Part shown: one piece after another, positions 1 through 7,092 of the stretch
Layout of the letters: every line of letters begins with the position of its first letter
Numbering within the stretch: position 1 is the first letter of the stretch
Origin: Anaerolineae bacterium
Lineage (GTDB): Bacteria; Chloroflexota; Anaerolineae; J102
Direction of reading: 5' to 3'
Length of the DNA: 9,481 nt
Assembly (NCBI GenBank): GCA_015493675.1
Contig: WGCR01000429.1
Location: 1 to 9,481 of the forward strand
The notes under the pieces: generated by a model
The model's input: the letters and a program-made list of their open reading frames with translations, nothing else
The model's database searches: none
Told to the model about the DNA's origin: nothing
Made by a program: the position numbers and the translations under genes

Positions 1-2
1 AA

Positions 3-25
3 CCAAGAACGCTGCCGTTCTTTGG
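3..25. other. small hairpin at left edge
   Basis: AAGAACG (5-11) pairs perfectly with CGTTCTT (16-22) around a 4-nt loop, and CC (3-4) can pair with GG (24-25) across one bulged T. It lies directly before the terminator-like hairpin at 26-61, so the two may form the folded 3' end of a transcript entering from the left. It could equally be the end of an upstream coding region. The window starts too close to decide. Confidence 0.35.
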
Positions 26-61
26 AAAGGCGCCTGCATCGACGGGCGACCTTTTTATTTT
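26..61 (+). terminator. probable rho-independent terminator of upstream transcript
   Basis: AAAGG (26-30) plus CGCC (31-34) pairs with GGCG (45-48) plus CCTTT (50-54), with one bulged A at 49 and a 10-nt loop. The stem is followed by TTATTTT (55-61). A GC-rich stem followed by a T-run fits an intrinsic terminator on the plus strand. The gene it would terminate lies outside the window. Confidence 0.6.
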
Positions 62-136
62 GTCAAAAATGTTGGCGTAACAAATTTATTTTGTGTGATT
101 CCATATCCTTGTAATCATTGATGTAAGGACTCAGCC

Positions 137-2701
137 ATGCTACTAAAAAGTTACATACCAAAAGCCGAACGCGAGGACGCCAAAAGAAAACTCCCGAAAT
201 TACTGGTGGAAGGTCTGTTATTGGGGGGAACCGGCCTGGGCGTATTCGCACTCATCTTCGAGATCGCAGCCGACGCGTTCAGCGTTGCGGCTTATCAGAC
301 GCTGTTGGCAATTCACGGCGCGGCAGGATATCACAAAATCGCCATTTGGGCGTTTATTGTGCTGTCCGTACTCCTCTATTTCGGAATCGTACCTGCCTAC
401 AAGGCGGGTAGCTATCTGCGCCCCAACGCGGGCGGCAGCGGGCCCATGGTCGAAGCTATCGGCCCGCAATGGCTGCGCTGGCTTTCATGGGTGGGCACCA
501 GTCTTTTCTTTGTGGATGCGGTGCTGACTATCATCATCAGCTCTATCTCGGCCGCGGATGTCACCATGCTTGTGATGCCTGAGATGGCGCCCTATCGCAT
601 CCTCCTGGCAGAATTTTTTGCTTTCTTCATCATGGTGGTGCTGGTGCTGATGGGTCCCAAAAAGGCGGTGCCGCTCTTTCTCATCGGCGGCGGCGCCTTC
701 ACCCTGTTCACGCTGGGAGCCCTGAGCCTGGTGGCTGTCGAGGCGGCCATTCATCCCGATTGGGCTTTTCTCACCGAGGGCATCATCCGCCGGTTGCAGG
801 CGGCTGGCGTTGTCGAAAATGTGGTGCGGGCGCAGCAAGATATGGCTGCGCTGGGCACGGTGATCGTCCTGCAACTCTTCTTCCGCTCCATGTCCAGCGC
901 CATGCTGGGCTTTTCAGGCTATGAAGTGATCCCGGCCAGCGGCAAACATGCGGCCAAGCCCAAATGGAAGGTGATCAGCGTAGCCCTGACCCTGGCTGCC
1001 GTTTTCCTCATCGGCACGGGCGTGGCCCAGCTTTATGCGGCCAAAGTGTGGAATATCCCCGCCACCGAAGGCTACAGCACGCTGCTCATCGAATATGAAA
1101 TCGTGGCCACGCAGGCCATGAGCCCGGGCGTGGATCCCAACGCCATCAAGGTGACAAAAGCCGACAAATTGGCGGCGGAATCACTTTTCGCCGAAGAACA
1201 ACTGACGCATCCATTCGAGGGCATTTTAGGCGGCAAAACGAAACCAGCCGAAACGCCCCCGATTGATCACGATCAATTCATCGAAAATGTTTCGTATGAC
1301 ATCGCCGTCTCCCGAGCCATTACCAATTCACTGGCAGGCACGCTGGGCGCCACATTCCTCTTCATCGCCGGCACGCTCATGGCCTTCATTTTGCTGCTGG
1401 CGCAAGGTGGCGGCTATGTTGGCGGAGCGGCGGTGGCGGCCAATGCCGCCCGGCTGGGGCGTTTGCCCAACTTCTTGCATGATGATCGCATCGGCATTGC
1501 CATCATCTGGGCGGTGTCCGCCCTTCTCATCCCCATCATCAAGCAGGTGGTGGTGGTGGAAAGCTATTATGCGTTCGGATTCGTCAGCGCCTTTATGATC
1601 ACCAGCACTGCGGTCTTTTTCGTTCGCAAGGACGTATTGGCCAAAAAAGGCATCGAGCCCGGTTCTCCCGAAGCCAAAACATTGAAATTCGCGGGGGCCC
1701 GCGGCATGTTTGCCAGTTATTTCATGGGCGCTGTGCTGGTAGCCGAAAAAACTCACGCCCTCGTTGCCGTCACGATTGTGGGCGTGGCGCTGACCCTGTT
1801 CCAGCTTTATGTCGCCAACGGTGGCATCCACAAACAGGACGCCCGCAAGCTCGTCGATAAAATCGTGGCCGGGGCCGAGAAGATCAGACCCAAATCAGGG
1901 TTGGAACGGGCCATCGAACAGGCCCGGCAGCGGGGCATCGCCGATGCGGTGGAGGATCTCATCGCAGAGGGACGATTGGTGAAATTCAATGTCGGCGAGC
2001 ACCGCATCCAACGGCTGGTGATCTACCTCTATAATCTGAGCCCCCATATCTTCGAACATGATGAGGAGCATCACGAGCGCATCGAAGAGCCCAATCTGAT
2101 CATGGAAGAGGCCTATGAACGGGCCTATGCCCAGAAGGAAAAAATCCTGCGCCGCATCGAGGATTACTCGCATTATGGCATTTTCATGTTCATTCACAAT
2201 TATCACGTCAATTGGGTGTCGCCCGAGACCGGCCGCGGGCCCGAAGTGGTGCAACAGGCCATGATCGATATCCTCTTCCCCCTGACCCCGCACGAAGAGA
2301 TTTGGAAAGAGTATCAGGTATTCAAGCCGGTGCGCCAGCCGGAAGACACCTGGCAGTTCAGCCGCCAGCGCTATCGCTGGGCCAAAAACCAGTGGCCCAA
2401 TCTCTCCGACCGCATCACCACCATCTGGACCCTGCAAGACTTTGGGCTGGCCCCCAAAGATGTTGATTTCGACATGGTCGTCACCGTGGCCAACGGCAAA
2501 CAATTCCGTCGTATCCGCGTCCACACCACCATGCCCGAAAATCCCGAAGAAGAGACCATCAACGTGGTGGAAGAAGACATCGCCACGCCTTTGCTGGAGC
2601 CTGAGGAGGCTGAGGCGTTGGACAAACCTCAGTCCCAGGACGCAGCAGAGGCGCCCGCCGAACCGGAAACGCCTGAAACCCCTGAAGACGACGAGACATA
2701 G
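137..2701 (+). CDS. APC-superfamily membrane transporter, KimA/YdaO-like, with long soluble C-terminal region
   Basis: This 854-residue protein is probably an inner-membrane cation or amino-acid symporter. Seen: about twelve hydrophobic segments between residues 24 and 560. An RPNAGGSGPMVEA stretch (95-107) and SLFFVDAVLTIIISSISA (122-139) resemble the Pro-Gly-Gly motif and the LLVDYVLTVAVS segment of KimA-type APC transporters. A run at 427-448 containing GRLPNFLHDD matches the 'dG.lP..l' loop of the superfamily. An insertion of about 95 residues (302-397) separates two membrane segments. Residues 566-800 are soluble, charged and unrecognised, with a His/Glu-rich stretch at 636-650. Residues 800-854 are an acidic Pro/Glu-rich tail, probably disordered. 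ATG 137 is supported by AAGGA (125-129, 7-nt spacing) and an in-frame TGA at 119-121. TGTAAT (110-115) is a possible -10 but lacks a convincing -35. The substrate (K+, amino acid or other) cannot be read from sequence. KimA likeness is by motif only. Confidence 0.88.
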   Translation: MLLKSYIPKAEREDAKRKLPKLLVEGLLLGGTGLGVFALIFEIAADAFSVAAYQTLLAIHGAAGYHKIAIWAFIVLSVLLYFGIVPAYKAGSYLRPNAGGSGPMVEAIGPQWLRWLSWVGTSLFFVDAVLTIIISSISAADVTMLVMPEMAPYRILLAEFFAFFIMVVLVLMGPKKAVPLFLIGGGAFTLFTLGALSLVAVEAAIHPDWAFLTEGIIRRLQAAGVVENVVRAQQDMAALGTVIVLQLFFRSMSSAMLGFSGYEVIPASGKHAAKPKWKVISVALTLAAVFLIGTGVAQLYAAKVWNIPATEGYSTLLIEYEIVATQAMSPGVDPNAIKVTKADKLAAESLFAEEQLTHPFEGILGGKTKPAETPPIDHDQFIENVSYDIAVSRAITNSLAGTLGATFLFIAGTLMAFILLLAQGGGYVGGAAVAANAARLGRLPNFLHDDRIGIAIIWAVSALLIPIIKQVVVVESYYAFGFVSAFMITSTAVFFVRKDVLAKKGIEPGSPEAKTLKFAGARGMFASYFMGAVLVAEKTHALVAVTIVGVALTLFQLYVANGGIHKQDARKLVDKIVAGAEKIRPKSGLERAIEQARQRGIADAVEDLIAEGRLVKFNVGEHRIQRLVIYLYNLSPHIFEHDEEHHERIEEPNLIMEEAYERAYAQKEKILRRIEDYSHYGIFMFIHNYHVNWVSPETGRGPEVVQQAMIDILFPLTPHEEIWKEYQVFKPVRQPEDTWQFSRQRYRWAKNQWPNLSDRITTIWTLQDFGLAPKDVDFDMVVTVANGKQFRRIRVHTTMPENPEEETINVVEEDIATPLLEPEEAEALDKPQSQDAAEAPAEPETPETPEDDET

Positions 2702-2772
2702 ACAGGATATCTGGTATGAAGCATTGAGCCGCGCACATCCGGGCGGTGGAGATGGCCGCTACCCGATGAAAT

Positions 2773-2829
2773 GACGATGGACCCTAGACGATGATGTTCG
2801 ACAACTGACATCGTCTAGGGGCCATCGTC
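2773..2829. repeat. 21-bp inverted repeat between convergent genes, possible bidirectional terminator
   Basis: Arms 2773-2793 and 2809-2829 pair over 21 bp with one A/G mismatch (2781/2821), around a 15-nt loop. Each arm holds two copies of GACGATG (or its complement CATCGTC) exactly 14 bases apart. The element starts 72 bases after the transporter stop and ends 7 bases before the amidase stop, so both convergent transcripts would read into it. There is no proper T-run on either side. It may act as a transcription barrier or be a member of a dispersed palindromic repeat family. Confidence 0.75.
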
Positions 2830-2835
2830 TATCGT

Positions 2836-4143
2836 TTACATCCCAAACAACGCCTGCATGGGCTCGGCCCAGAGCAGCATTTCCTCGTCCATCATCCATT
2901 GCCCGATCATTTGCAGGCCCAGAGGCAAACCATTGGCGGCTTTGGCCGCGGGCACGGTCACCGCAGGCAGGCCCAGGAACGTCCAGGGCAGATTCATGAT
3001 AGGGTCGCCGGTGCTGTTCAGGCCCTCGGGCGCGGGACCGGGTGCAGCCGGGGCAATCCACAAATCCACATCATTCACGTCCATGATATGCAACACTTCC
3101 TCCCGCAGCAAACGTTGCAGATCGCGGGCGTCCGCAACATCTTCAGGGTCCACGGCCATGCCCTCTTCGATGAGTGCGGCGGTGCGGGGCCGGTATAGGT
3201 CTTTGAACTGCTGATACCAACGGGCGTGTTCCTGGGCAAACTCGGCGGCGATGAGCTGGCGGTGAATGCGGTTGATATCGGCAATGTTTTGGAATAGGGG
3301 GATTTCTCTGATCTCATAACCCGCCGCGCGTAGCGCGTCCACCTGGAGGGAAAACGCTGCCAGGGCCTCGGCGCTGGCCTGAGCCAGATAGGGGCCCGCC
3401 GGGATGGCCAGCACCGGTTTGCGCACCACCTCCGCGATTTTATCCCAGCCATTGCACACCACCGATGCGGCCAGCCTCATGCCCGCCACATCCTGAGTGA
3501 ACAGCCCCACATGATCCGCTGAACGAGAGAAGAACAGCAGTCCCTCGGGATCGATGCGGTTATAGCTGGGTTTATAGCCGACAATGCCGCAAAATGCCGC
3601 CGGACGGATGACCGAACCGATGGTCTGGGTGCCAATGGCCAGGGGAACCAGGCCCGCAGCCACCGCCGCGGCAGAACCGCTGCTGGAGCCGCCGGGCGTG
3701 TGCGCCAGATTGTGAGGATTTCGCGTGGGGCCCGGCTCGAAATAAGCGAACTCCGTGGTAACGGCCTTGCCCATGACCAGCGCCCCGGCATTTTTGAAGC
3801 CGCTGACCACCGCCGCCTCGGGCCCGGTAAGTTCATCGGGGGGGAGATTGGAGCCGGCGCGGGTGGGCAGGCCCGCAGCATGAAAGATATCCTTGACGCC
3901 GATGGGAATGCCAAACAGGGGCGGGCGTTGGCCAGGCTGGGGATAGCGCTCCAGCAGAGCCTGGGCCTCGGCCATGACCCGGCCGCGGCGGTCGGGCTCG
4001 GGAACAAAGGCCCGCACCTGGGGCTCCACCTGCTCCTGGCGGGCGAAAAGTGCATCGAGATAGTCCAATAAATCCAGTGCGCCGCCACGCAAGGCGGCCG
4101 CGGTCTCGGCTAAAGGCGTGTTTGCGATGAGTGAATCAATCAT
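2836..4143 (-). CDS. amidase-signature family hydrolase
   Basis: This 435-residue protein belongs to the amidase signature (AS) family, serine hydrolases that cleave carboxamide bonds. Seen: Lys84 in GVKDIF, cis-Ser153 in the Gly/Ser-rich GGSSSGSAAAVAAG (151-164), and nucleophile Ser177 in GTQTIGSVIRPAAFCG (171-186). The 24-residue gap from cis-Ser to nucleophile equals that of FAAH (217/241), so the triad is intact. Arg follows the nucleophile at +3 (SVIRP) rather than the commoner +2 (SIRxP), a variant found in many AS amidases. Length is normal to slightly short. No signal peptide is seen, so it is probably cytoplasmic. AGGTG (4148-4152 on the minus strand) provides a modest ribosome site 4 bases before the ATG. 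No gatB or gatC lies nearby, which argues against a tRNA-amidating GatA role but does not exclude it. Substrate is unknown. It stands alone, convergent with the transporter and divergent from the cell-wall hydrolase. Confidence 0.95.
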   Translation of the reverse strand: MIDSLIANTPLAETAAALRGGALDLLDYLDALFARQEQVEPQVRAFVPEPDRRGRVMAEAQALLERYPQPGQRPPLFGIPIGVKDIFHAAGLPTRAGSNLPPDELTGPEAAVVSGFKNAGALVMGKAVTTEFAYFEPGPTRNPHNLAHTPGGSSSGSAAAVAAGLVPLAIGTQTIGSVIRPAAFCGIVGYKPSYNRIDPEGLLFFSRSADHVGLFTQDVAGMRLAASVVCNGWDKIAEVVRKPVLAIPAGPYLAQASAEALAAFSLQVDALRAAGYEIREIPLFQNIADINRIHRQLIAAEFAQEHARWYQQFKDLYRPRTAALIEEGMAVDPEDVADARDLQRLLREEVLHIMDVNDVDLWIAPAAPGPAPEGLNSTGDPIMNLPWTFLGLPAVTVPAAKAANGLPLGLQMIGQWMMDEEMLLWAEPMQALFGM

Positions 4144-4200
4144 GGGGCACCTGAATGAGCGGGAAAAGTAGAGTAACAGTGAGAGTTTAGTCTGTTCCGT

Positions 4201-4309
4201 AAATAGAACGCAGATGACGCAGAAAAAACTGATCTACGCAGATAAAAACAGATAAAATCAAAACGATCTGCGAAAATCTGTGTGCATCAGATGTGTCTGC
4301 GTTCTATTT
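4201..4309. repeat. palindromic CGCAGAT-type intergenic repeat
   Basis: The outer arms AAATAGAACGCAGA (4201-4214) and TCTGCGTTCTATTT (4296-4309) are a perfect 14-bp inverted repeat. Inside, CGCAGA recurs at 4209, 4218 and 4237 and CAGAT again at 4249. The complementary ATCTGCG (4266-4272), ATCTGTG (4276-4282) and GTCTGCG (4295-4301) occupy the right half. The left half is therefore a run of CGCAGA-like words and the right half its mirror. It could be a mobile palindromic intergenic repeat or an operator array between divergent genes. It encodes nothing evident. Confidence 0.7.
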
Positions 4310-4417
4310 TCATTCCTTGTCGACTTTGCGTGAGGCCAACTTCCTGGTTCCGCCTGGCCGGATCAGAAAGTTGCAAACACAGAAACTTTACTCTGCAAAT
4401 ACCAAAACGTCAAGTGC

Positions 4418-4446
4418 TGGACAGGAATTCGCGGGCGATGTATAAT
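4418..4446 (+). promoter_or_regulatory. sigma-70-type promoter for the multidomain hydrolase
   Basis: TGGACA (4418-4423, 5 of 6 to TTGACA), then a 17-bp spacer, then TATAAT (4441-4446, perfect). Transcription would start near 4453, giving a leader of about 50 nt to the ATG at 4504. The same hexamer pair and spacing occurs before uvrB at 7046-7074. Confidence 0.8.
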
Positions 4447-4503
4447 CATGCCAGCGCATTGTCCTTCATCGATATCTGAATCTGGTCTCCCCCTCCCCCC
4501 ATC

Positions 4504-6897
4504 ATGACCAAAAACCGATCTTTTGAATCCCCCTTTCTGTATGGGCTACACGACGCGGGCGGCGAGCATCTCATGCAGGAGATGGCCGTCGCAGGCTGGG
4601 TGCTGATCACCGAAGCCATTGGCTTTAACCCCGCCGACAAACGAGGCAAAGATTACACTCATCTCACCGACAACGGCTTGAGTGTGATGGTGCGGTTGAA
4701 TGCAGGCTATGCAGGCACGGGGACGATCCCTTTTGAGCAGCATTACGAAGATTTTGCCCGGCGCTGCGCCAATTTCGCGGAAGCATCGACCGGCGCGCAT
4801 ATCTGGATCATTGGCAACGAGCCCAATCATCCCATTGAATGGCCGGGGGCGGATTGGGATTGGGGGGCGGCGCGGCCGCGAACGCCCGACTCTGCGGGCG
4901 AAAAAATCACGCCCGAGCGTTATGTCAAATCCTATCTACTGGCCCGAAACGCCATTCGTGCGGTCCCAGGCCATGAGAATGACATGGTGCTGACCGCGGC
5001 GGTGGCCCCCTGGAACGCACTCTGCACCTATCCGGGCAATCCCACCGGCGACTGGATCGTCTATTTTCGGCAGATGATGCACCTGCTGGGGCCAGATAAC
5101 TGTGATGGCATCACCATCCACGCTTACACCCACGGCGCCGATCCCAATCTCATCGACGCGGAAACCCGCATGGGCAAGCCCCACGAGCGACGCCGCTACG
5201 AATTTCGGGTGTATCAGGATTTCATGAACGCCATTCCCTGGGCGATGCAGCATCTGCCTGTGTATCTCACCGAGGCGGATGAGAATGAACCATGGCGTAA
5301 TGAGAACATTGGCTGGGTGCAGCGGGCCTATGGCGAGATCGACTACTGGAACAAGCGCCACCCCTTCCGCCCCATCCGCTCGCTGATCCTCTACCGCTGG
5401 TCCAAGGCGGATCAGTGGTATATCGAGGGCAAGCAAGGCGTCATCGAAGACTTTCGGCAGGCGATGCTGCCCAAATATCGCTGGGACGCCTATCAGAAGC
5501 AAGCGCCAGCGCATCGGGCGACCATGCGAGTGCAGTCTGCGCCCGAATCGGGGCCCGCGGGCGAGACTATCACCGTGGACCTGACCATCCGTAACATCGG
5601 CAGCATGACATGGAAGAAAAAGGGTCGCAACGCGGTGCGGGTGGGCTATCATTGGCGGGACAAAAAGGGCAAGACAGTCCATGCGCCTGATTTCCGCACC
5701 GCCCTGCCGCACAATGTGGCTCCGGGCGAATGGGTTGAAGTGGAGGCGGCGGTGGGCCTGCCCAGCATCCCCGGCAAATTCACCCTGGCGCTGGACATGG
5801 TGCACGAAGGCGTCACCTGGTTCGAAGACCAAAAGAGCCATCCGGCCCGGCGCACCATCGAGGTCAAGCTGACAGGGCGAGGTGAAGCGCTCAACGCAGT
5901 GTGGCGCTATCTCCAGCATCTGAAAGAGGAGAATCAGCAGCTCAAGCGCATCTTTCTTGGCATCGAGGGGCCCGAACCCCTGGTGGCTACAGCCGCCGGT
6001 CTGGATCTGCAATCAACGCTGGGGGGGGAGTATCTGGCGCTGGGCGACATGCCCGACATCCCCAAACCGGCCATGGTGGAGATGGTCGATGAGCTCCCTC
6101 GTCGGGAGGACAAGCAGTACGAGCCGCGCGAGCTGAAGCAGATCACGCATATCGCCGTCCATCACAGCGCCGCCCCGGCCAGCATCACGCCCCGGCGCAT
6201 CGCCGAATATCATGTCTACAGCAAATCTCATCAATGGCCGGGAATGGGGTATCATTTCTATATCGGGCCCGACGGAACCATTTATCACACCCAGGATTTG
6301 CATCTCATCTCCTGGCATGTCTATCGAAATAACAGCTACACAGCAGGCGTGTGCCTGGCAGGAGATTTCACCCGCACCATACCACCGCTGCCGCAATTGC
6401 AGGCCGCGGCCCGACTCATCGCCTGGCTGATGCAGGAGCTGCGGATTCCGGCCGAGTATGTGCTGGGGCACAAGGAATTTCCACGCAACGCCACTGCTTG
6501 CCCCGGCTATCAGTGGGAGAACGAACGTCGCTGGAAAGACAAACTGATGGCCGCCATCGAGGCGCTGCGCTCGGGTAAAATAACGGTGACTCCCAAGGTC
6601 ATCGAGCATTACGTGCTGTTCTGGAAGCGAGATAACGCCTGGGCTGAGGAAGATTGGCGGGGCGCAGGAGATTATATCGTCCGATTCGACGCAGTGGCCG
6701 GTTTTTCGGAGGAAATCGCCCGCCAGGCCAAGCTGGTGACCATCGTAGGCGGCGCCACCGGCGTCGGAACCGATGTGGAAGCCCGGCTACGCGAGGCGGG
6801 TTGTCTGGTCCAGCGCGTTGCAGGCAAAAATACAGCCGAGACTGCGGCCTTGCTGCAAGACATGGCCCGCTCGGGCAAGAAATGGCTGAAGAGCTGA
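4504..6897 (+). CDS. multidomain peptidoglycan hydrolase: GH-A-like barrel, Ig-like FW domain, zinc N-acetylmuramoyl-L-alanine amidase, CWB2-like tail
   Basis: This 797-residue protein likely remodels peptidoglycan. Residues 10-330 resemble a clan GH-A glycosidase barrel: putative acid/base Glu106 in WIIGNEPN, His206 in ITIHAY, nucleophile Glu257 in VYLTEADEN and Trp299 in LYRWSKADQW. Residues 338-455 form an NBR1/FW-type Ig-like domain (NIGSMTW 364-370, LPHNVAPGEW 401-410, VHEGVTWF 433-440). Residues 462-487 look like a short coiled coil. Residues 545-690 are an Amidase_2/PGRP domain: putative zinc ligands His553, His656 and Cys666, catalytic Tyr583, with GHKEFPRNATACPG at 655-668. Residues 694-797 include TIVGGATGVG and RVAGKNTAETA, which recall one CWB2 repeat. 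The N-terminus is polar and shows no signal peptide or lipobox. An in-frame TGA at 4477-4479 with no other start codon before 4504 fixes the ATG. No Shine-Dalgarno is present, only a C-rich tract. Domain calls are by motif; the glycosidase family and true substrate are unknown. Confidence 0.92.
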   Translation: MTKNRSFESPFLYGLHDAGGEHLMQEMAVAGWVLITEAIGFNPADKRGKDYTHLTDNGLSVMVRLNAGYAGTGTIPFEQHYEDFARRCANFAEASTGAHIWIIGNEPNHPIEWPGADWDWGAARPRTPDSAGEKITPERYVKSYLLARNAIRAVPGHENDMVLTAAVAPWNALCTYPGNPTGDWIVYFRQMMHLLGPDNCDGITIHAYTHGADPNLIDAETRMGKPHERRRYEFRVYQDFMNAIPWAMQHLPVYLTEADENEPWRNENIGWVQRAYGEIDYWNKRHPFRPIRSLILYRWSKADQWYIEGKQGVIEDFRQAMLPKYRWDAYQKQAPAHRATMRVQSAPESGPAGETITVDLTIRNIGSMTWKKKGRNAVRVGYHWRDKKGKTVHAPDFRTALPHNVAPGEWVEVEAAVGLPSIPGKFTLALDMVHEGVTWFEDQKSHPARRTIEVKLTGRGEALNAVWRYLQHLKEENQQLKRIFLGIEGPEPLVATAAGLDLQSTLGGEYLALGDMPDIPKPAMVEMVDELPRREDKQYEPRELKQITHIAVHHSAAPASITPRRIAEYHVYSKSHQWPGMGYHFYIGPDGTIYHTQDLHLISWHVYRNNSYTAGVCLAGDFTRTIPPLPQLQAAARLIAWLMQELRIPAEYVLGHKEFPRNATACPGYQWENERRWKDKLMAAIEALRSGKITVTPKVIEHYVLFWKRDNAWAEEDWRGAGDYIVRFDAVAGFSEEIARQAKLVTIVGGATGVGTDVEARLREAGCLVQRVAGKNTAETAALLQDMARSGKKWLKS

Positions 6898-7045
6898 AAC
6901 TCGGGGGAAGCGAGTGGTGGTCAGCAGCAACAGGCGATCCCCCACCTTCGAGAGGTCTGCGCCGATTAAAAATTGACGGAAGAGGGGGACAGACAATCGA
7001 AAGCGCGTGTGCGCTCGTTCTCGGCCCCTGGCCTTGGGAATTTGG

Positions 7046-7074
7046 TGGACAAATCGCCCGAAATCCGCTATAAT
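7046..7074 (+). promoter_or_regulatory. sigma-70-type promoter for uvrB
   Basis: TGGACA (7046-7051), 17-bp spacer, TATAAT (7069-7074). Both hexamers and the spacing are identical to those upstream of the cell-wall hydrolase, while the spacers differ. The start site would be near 7081, leaving a leader of about 210 nt before the uvrB ATG. Confidence 0.82.
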
Positions 7075-7080
7075 GATTGG

Positions 7081-7092
7081 GAACTGATGTTC
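7081..7092 (+). promoter_or_regulatory. LexA-type SOS box at the uvrB transcription start
   Basis: GAAC-TGAT-GTTC is a perfect GAAC-N4-GTTC dyad, the core of the SOS box known from Bacillus and Actinobacteria (consensus CGAACRNRYGTTYC). It starts 7 bases after the -10 hexamer, so a bound repressor would cover the transcription start. uvrB is a classical SOS gene. lexA itself is not in the window, so the repressor is inferred. Confidence 0.7.

Larger units (their letters stand above)
4144..4503. other. 360-bp divergent intergenic region
   Basis: This spacer separates the divergent amidase and cell-wall hydrolase genes. It holds the amidase ribosome site (4148-4152), a palindromic CGCAGAT-rich repeat (4201-4309), a small AAAGTT/AACTTT hairpin (4367-4372 with 4384-4389), a strong plus-strand promoter (4418-4446) and a C5-T-C6 tract just before the hydrolase start. 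It is more AT-rich than the flanking genes. I found no convincing minus-strand promoter for the amidase and no small gene. Confidence 0.7.

Noticed and set aside
80..94. ACAAA/TTTGT palindrome upstream of the transporter as an operator
   Set aside because: Five-base arms in AT-rich DNA, with no firm promoter to anchor it.
1895..2524. Minus-strand open frame of 209 codons opposite the transporter C-terminus
   Set aside because: Antisense shadow with no ribosome site; the plus-strand frame continues the transporter without interruption.
4367..4389. AAAGTT/AACTTT hairpin upstream of the hydrolase promoter as an operator
   Set aside because: Only 6 bp of AT-rich stem around 11 bases; too easily found by chance to call.
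4282..4479. 65-codon plus-strand frame in the divergent spacer
   Set aside because: It runs through the palindromic repeat and the promoter, has no ribosome site and no recognisable features.
4936..6012. Long minus-strand open frame of 358 codons opposite the multidomain hydrolase
   Set aside because: It is antisense to a gene with clear domain motifs; its His/Gly-rich composition is typical of reverse-frame translation of GC-rich DNA.
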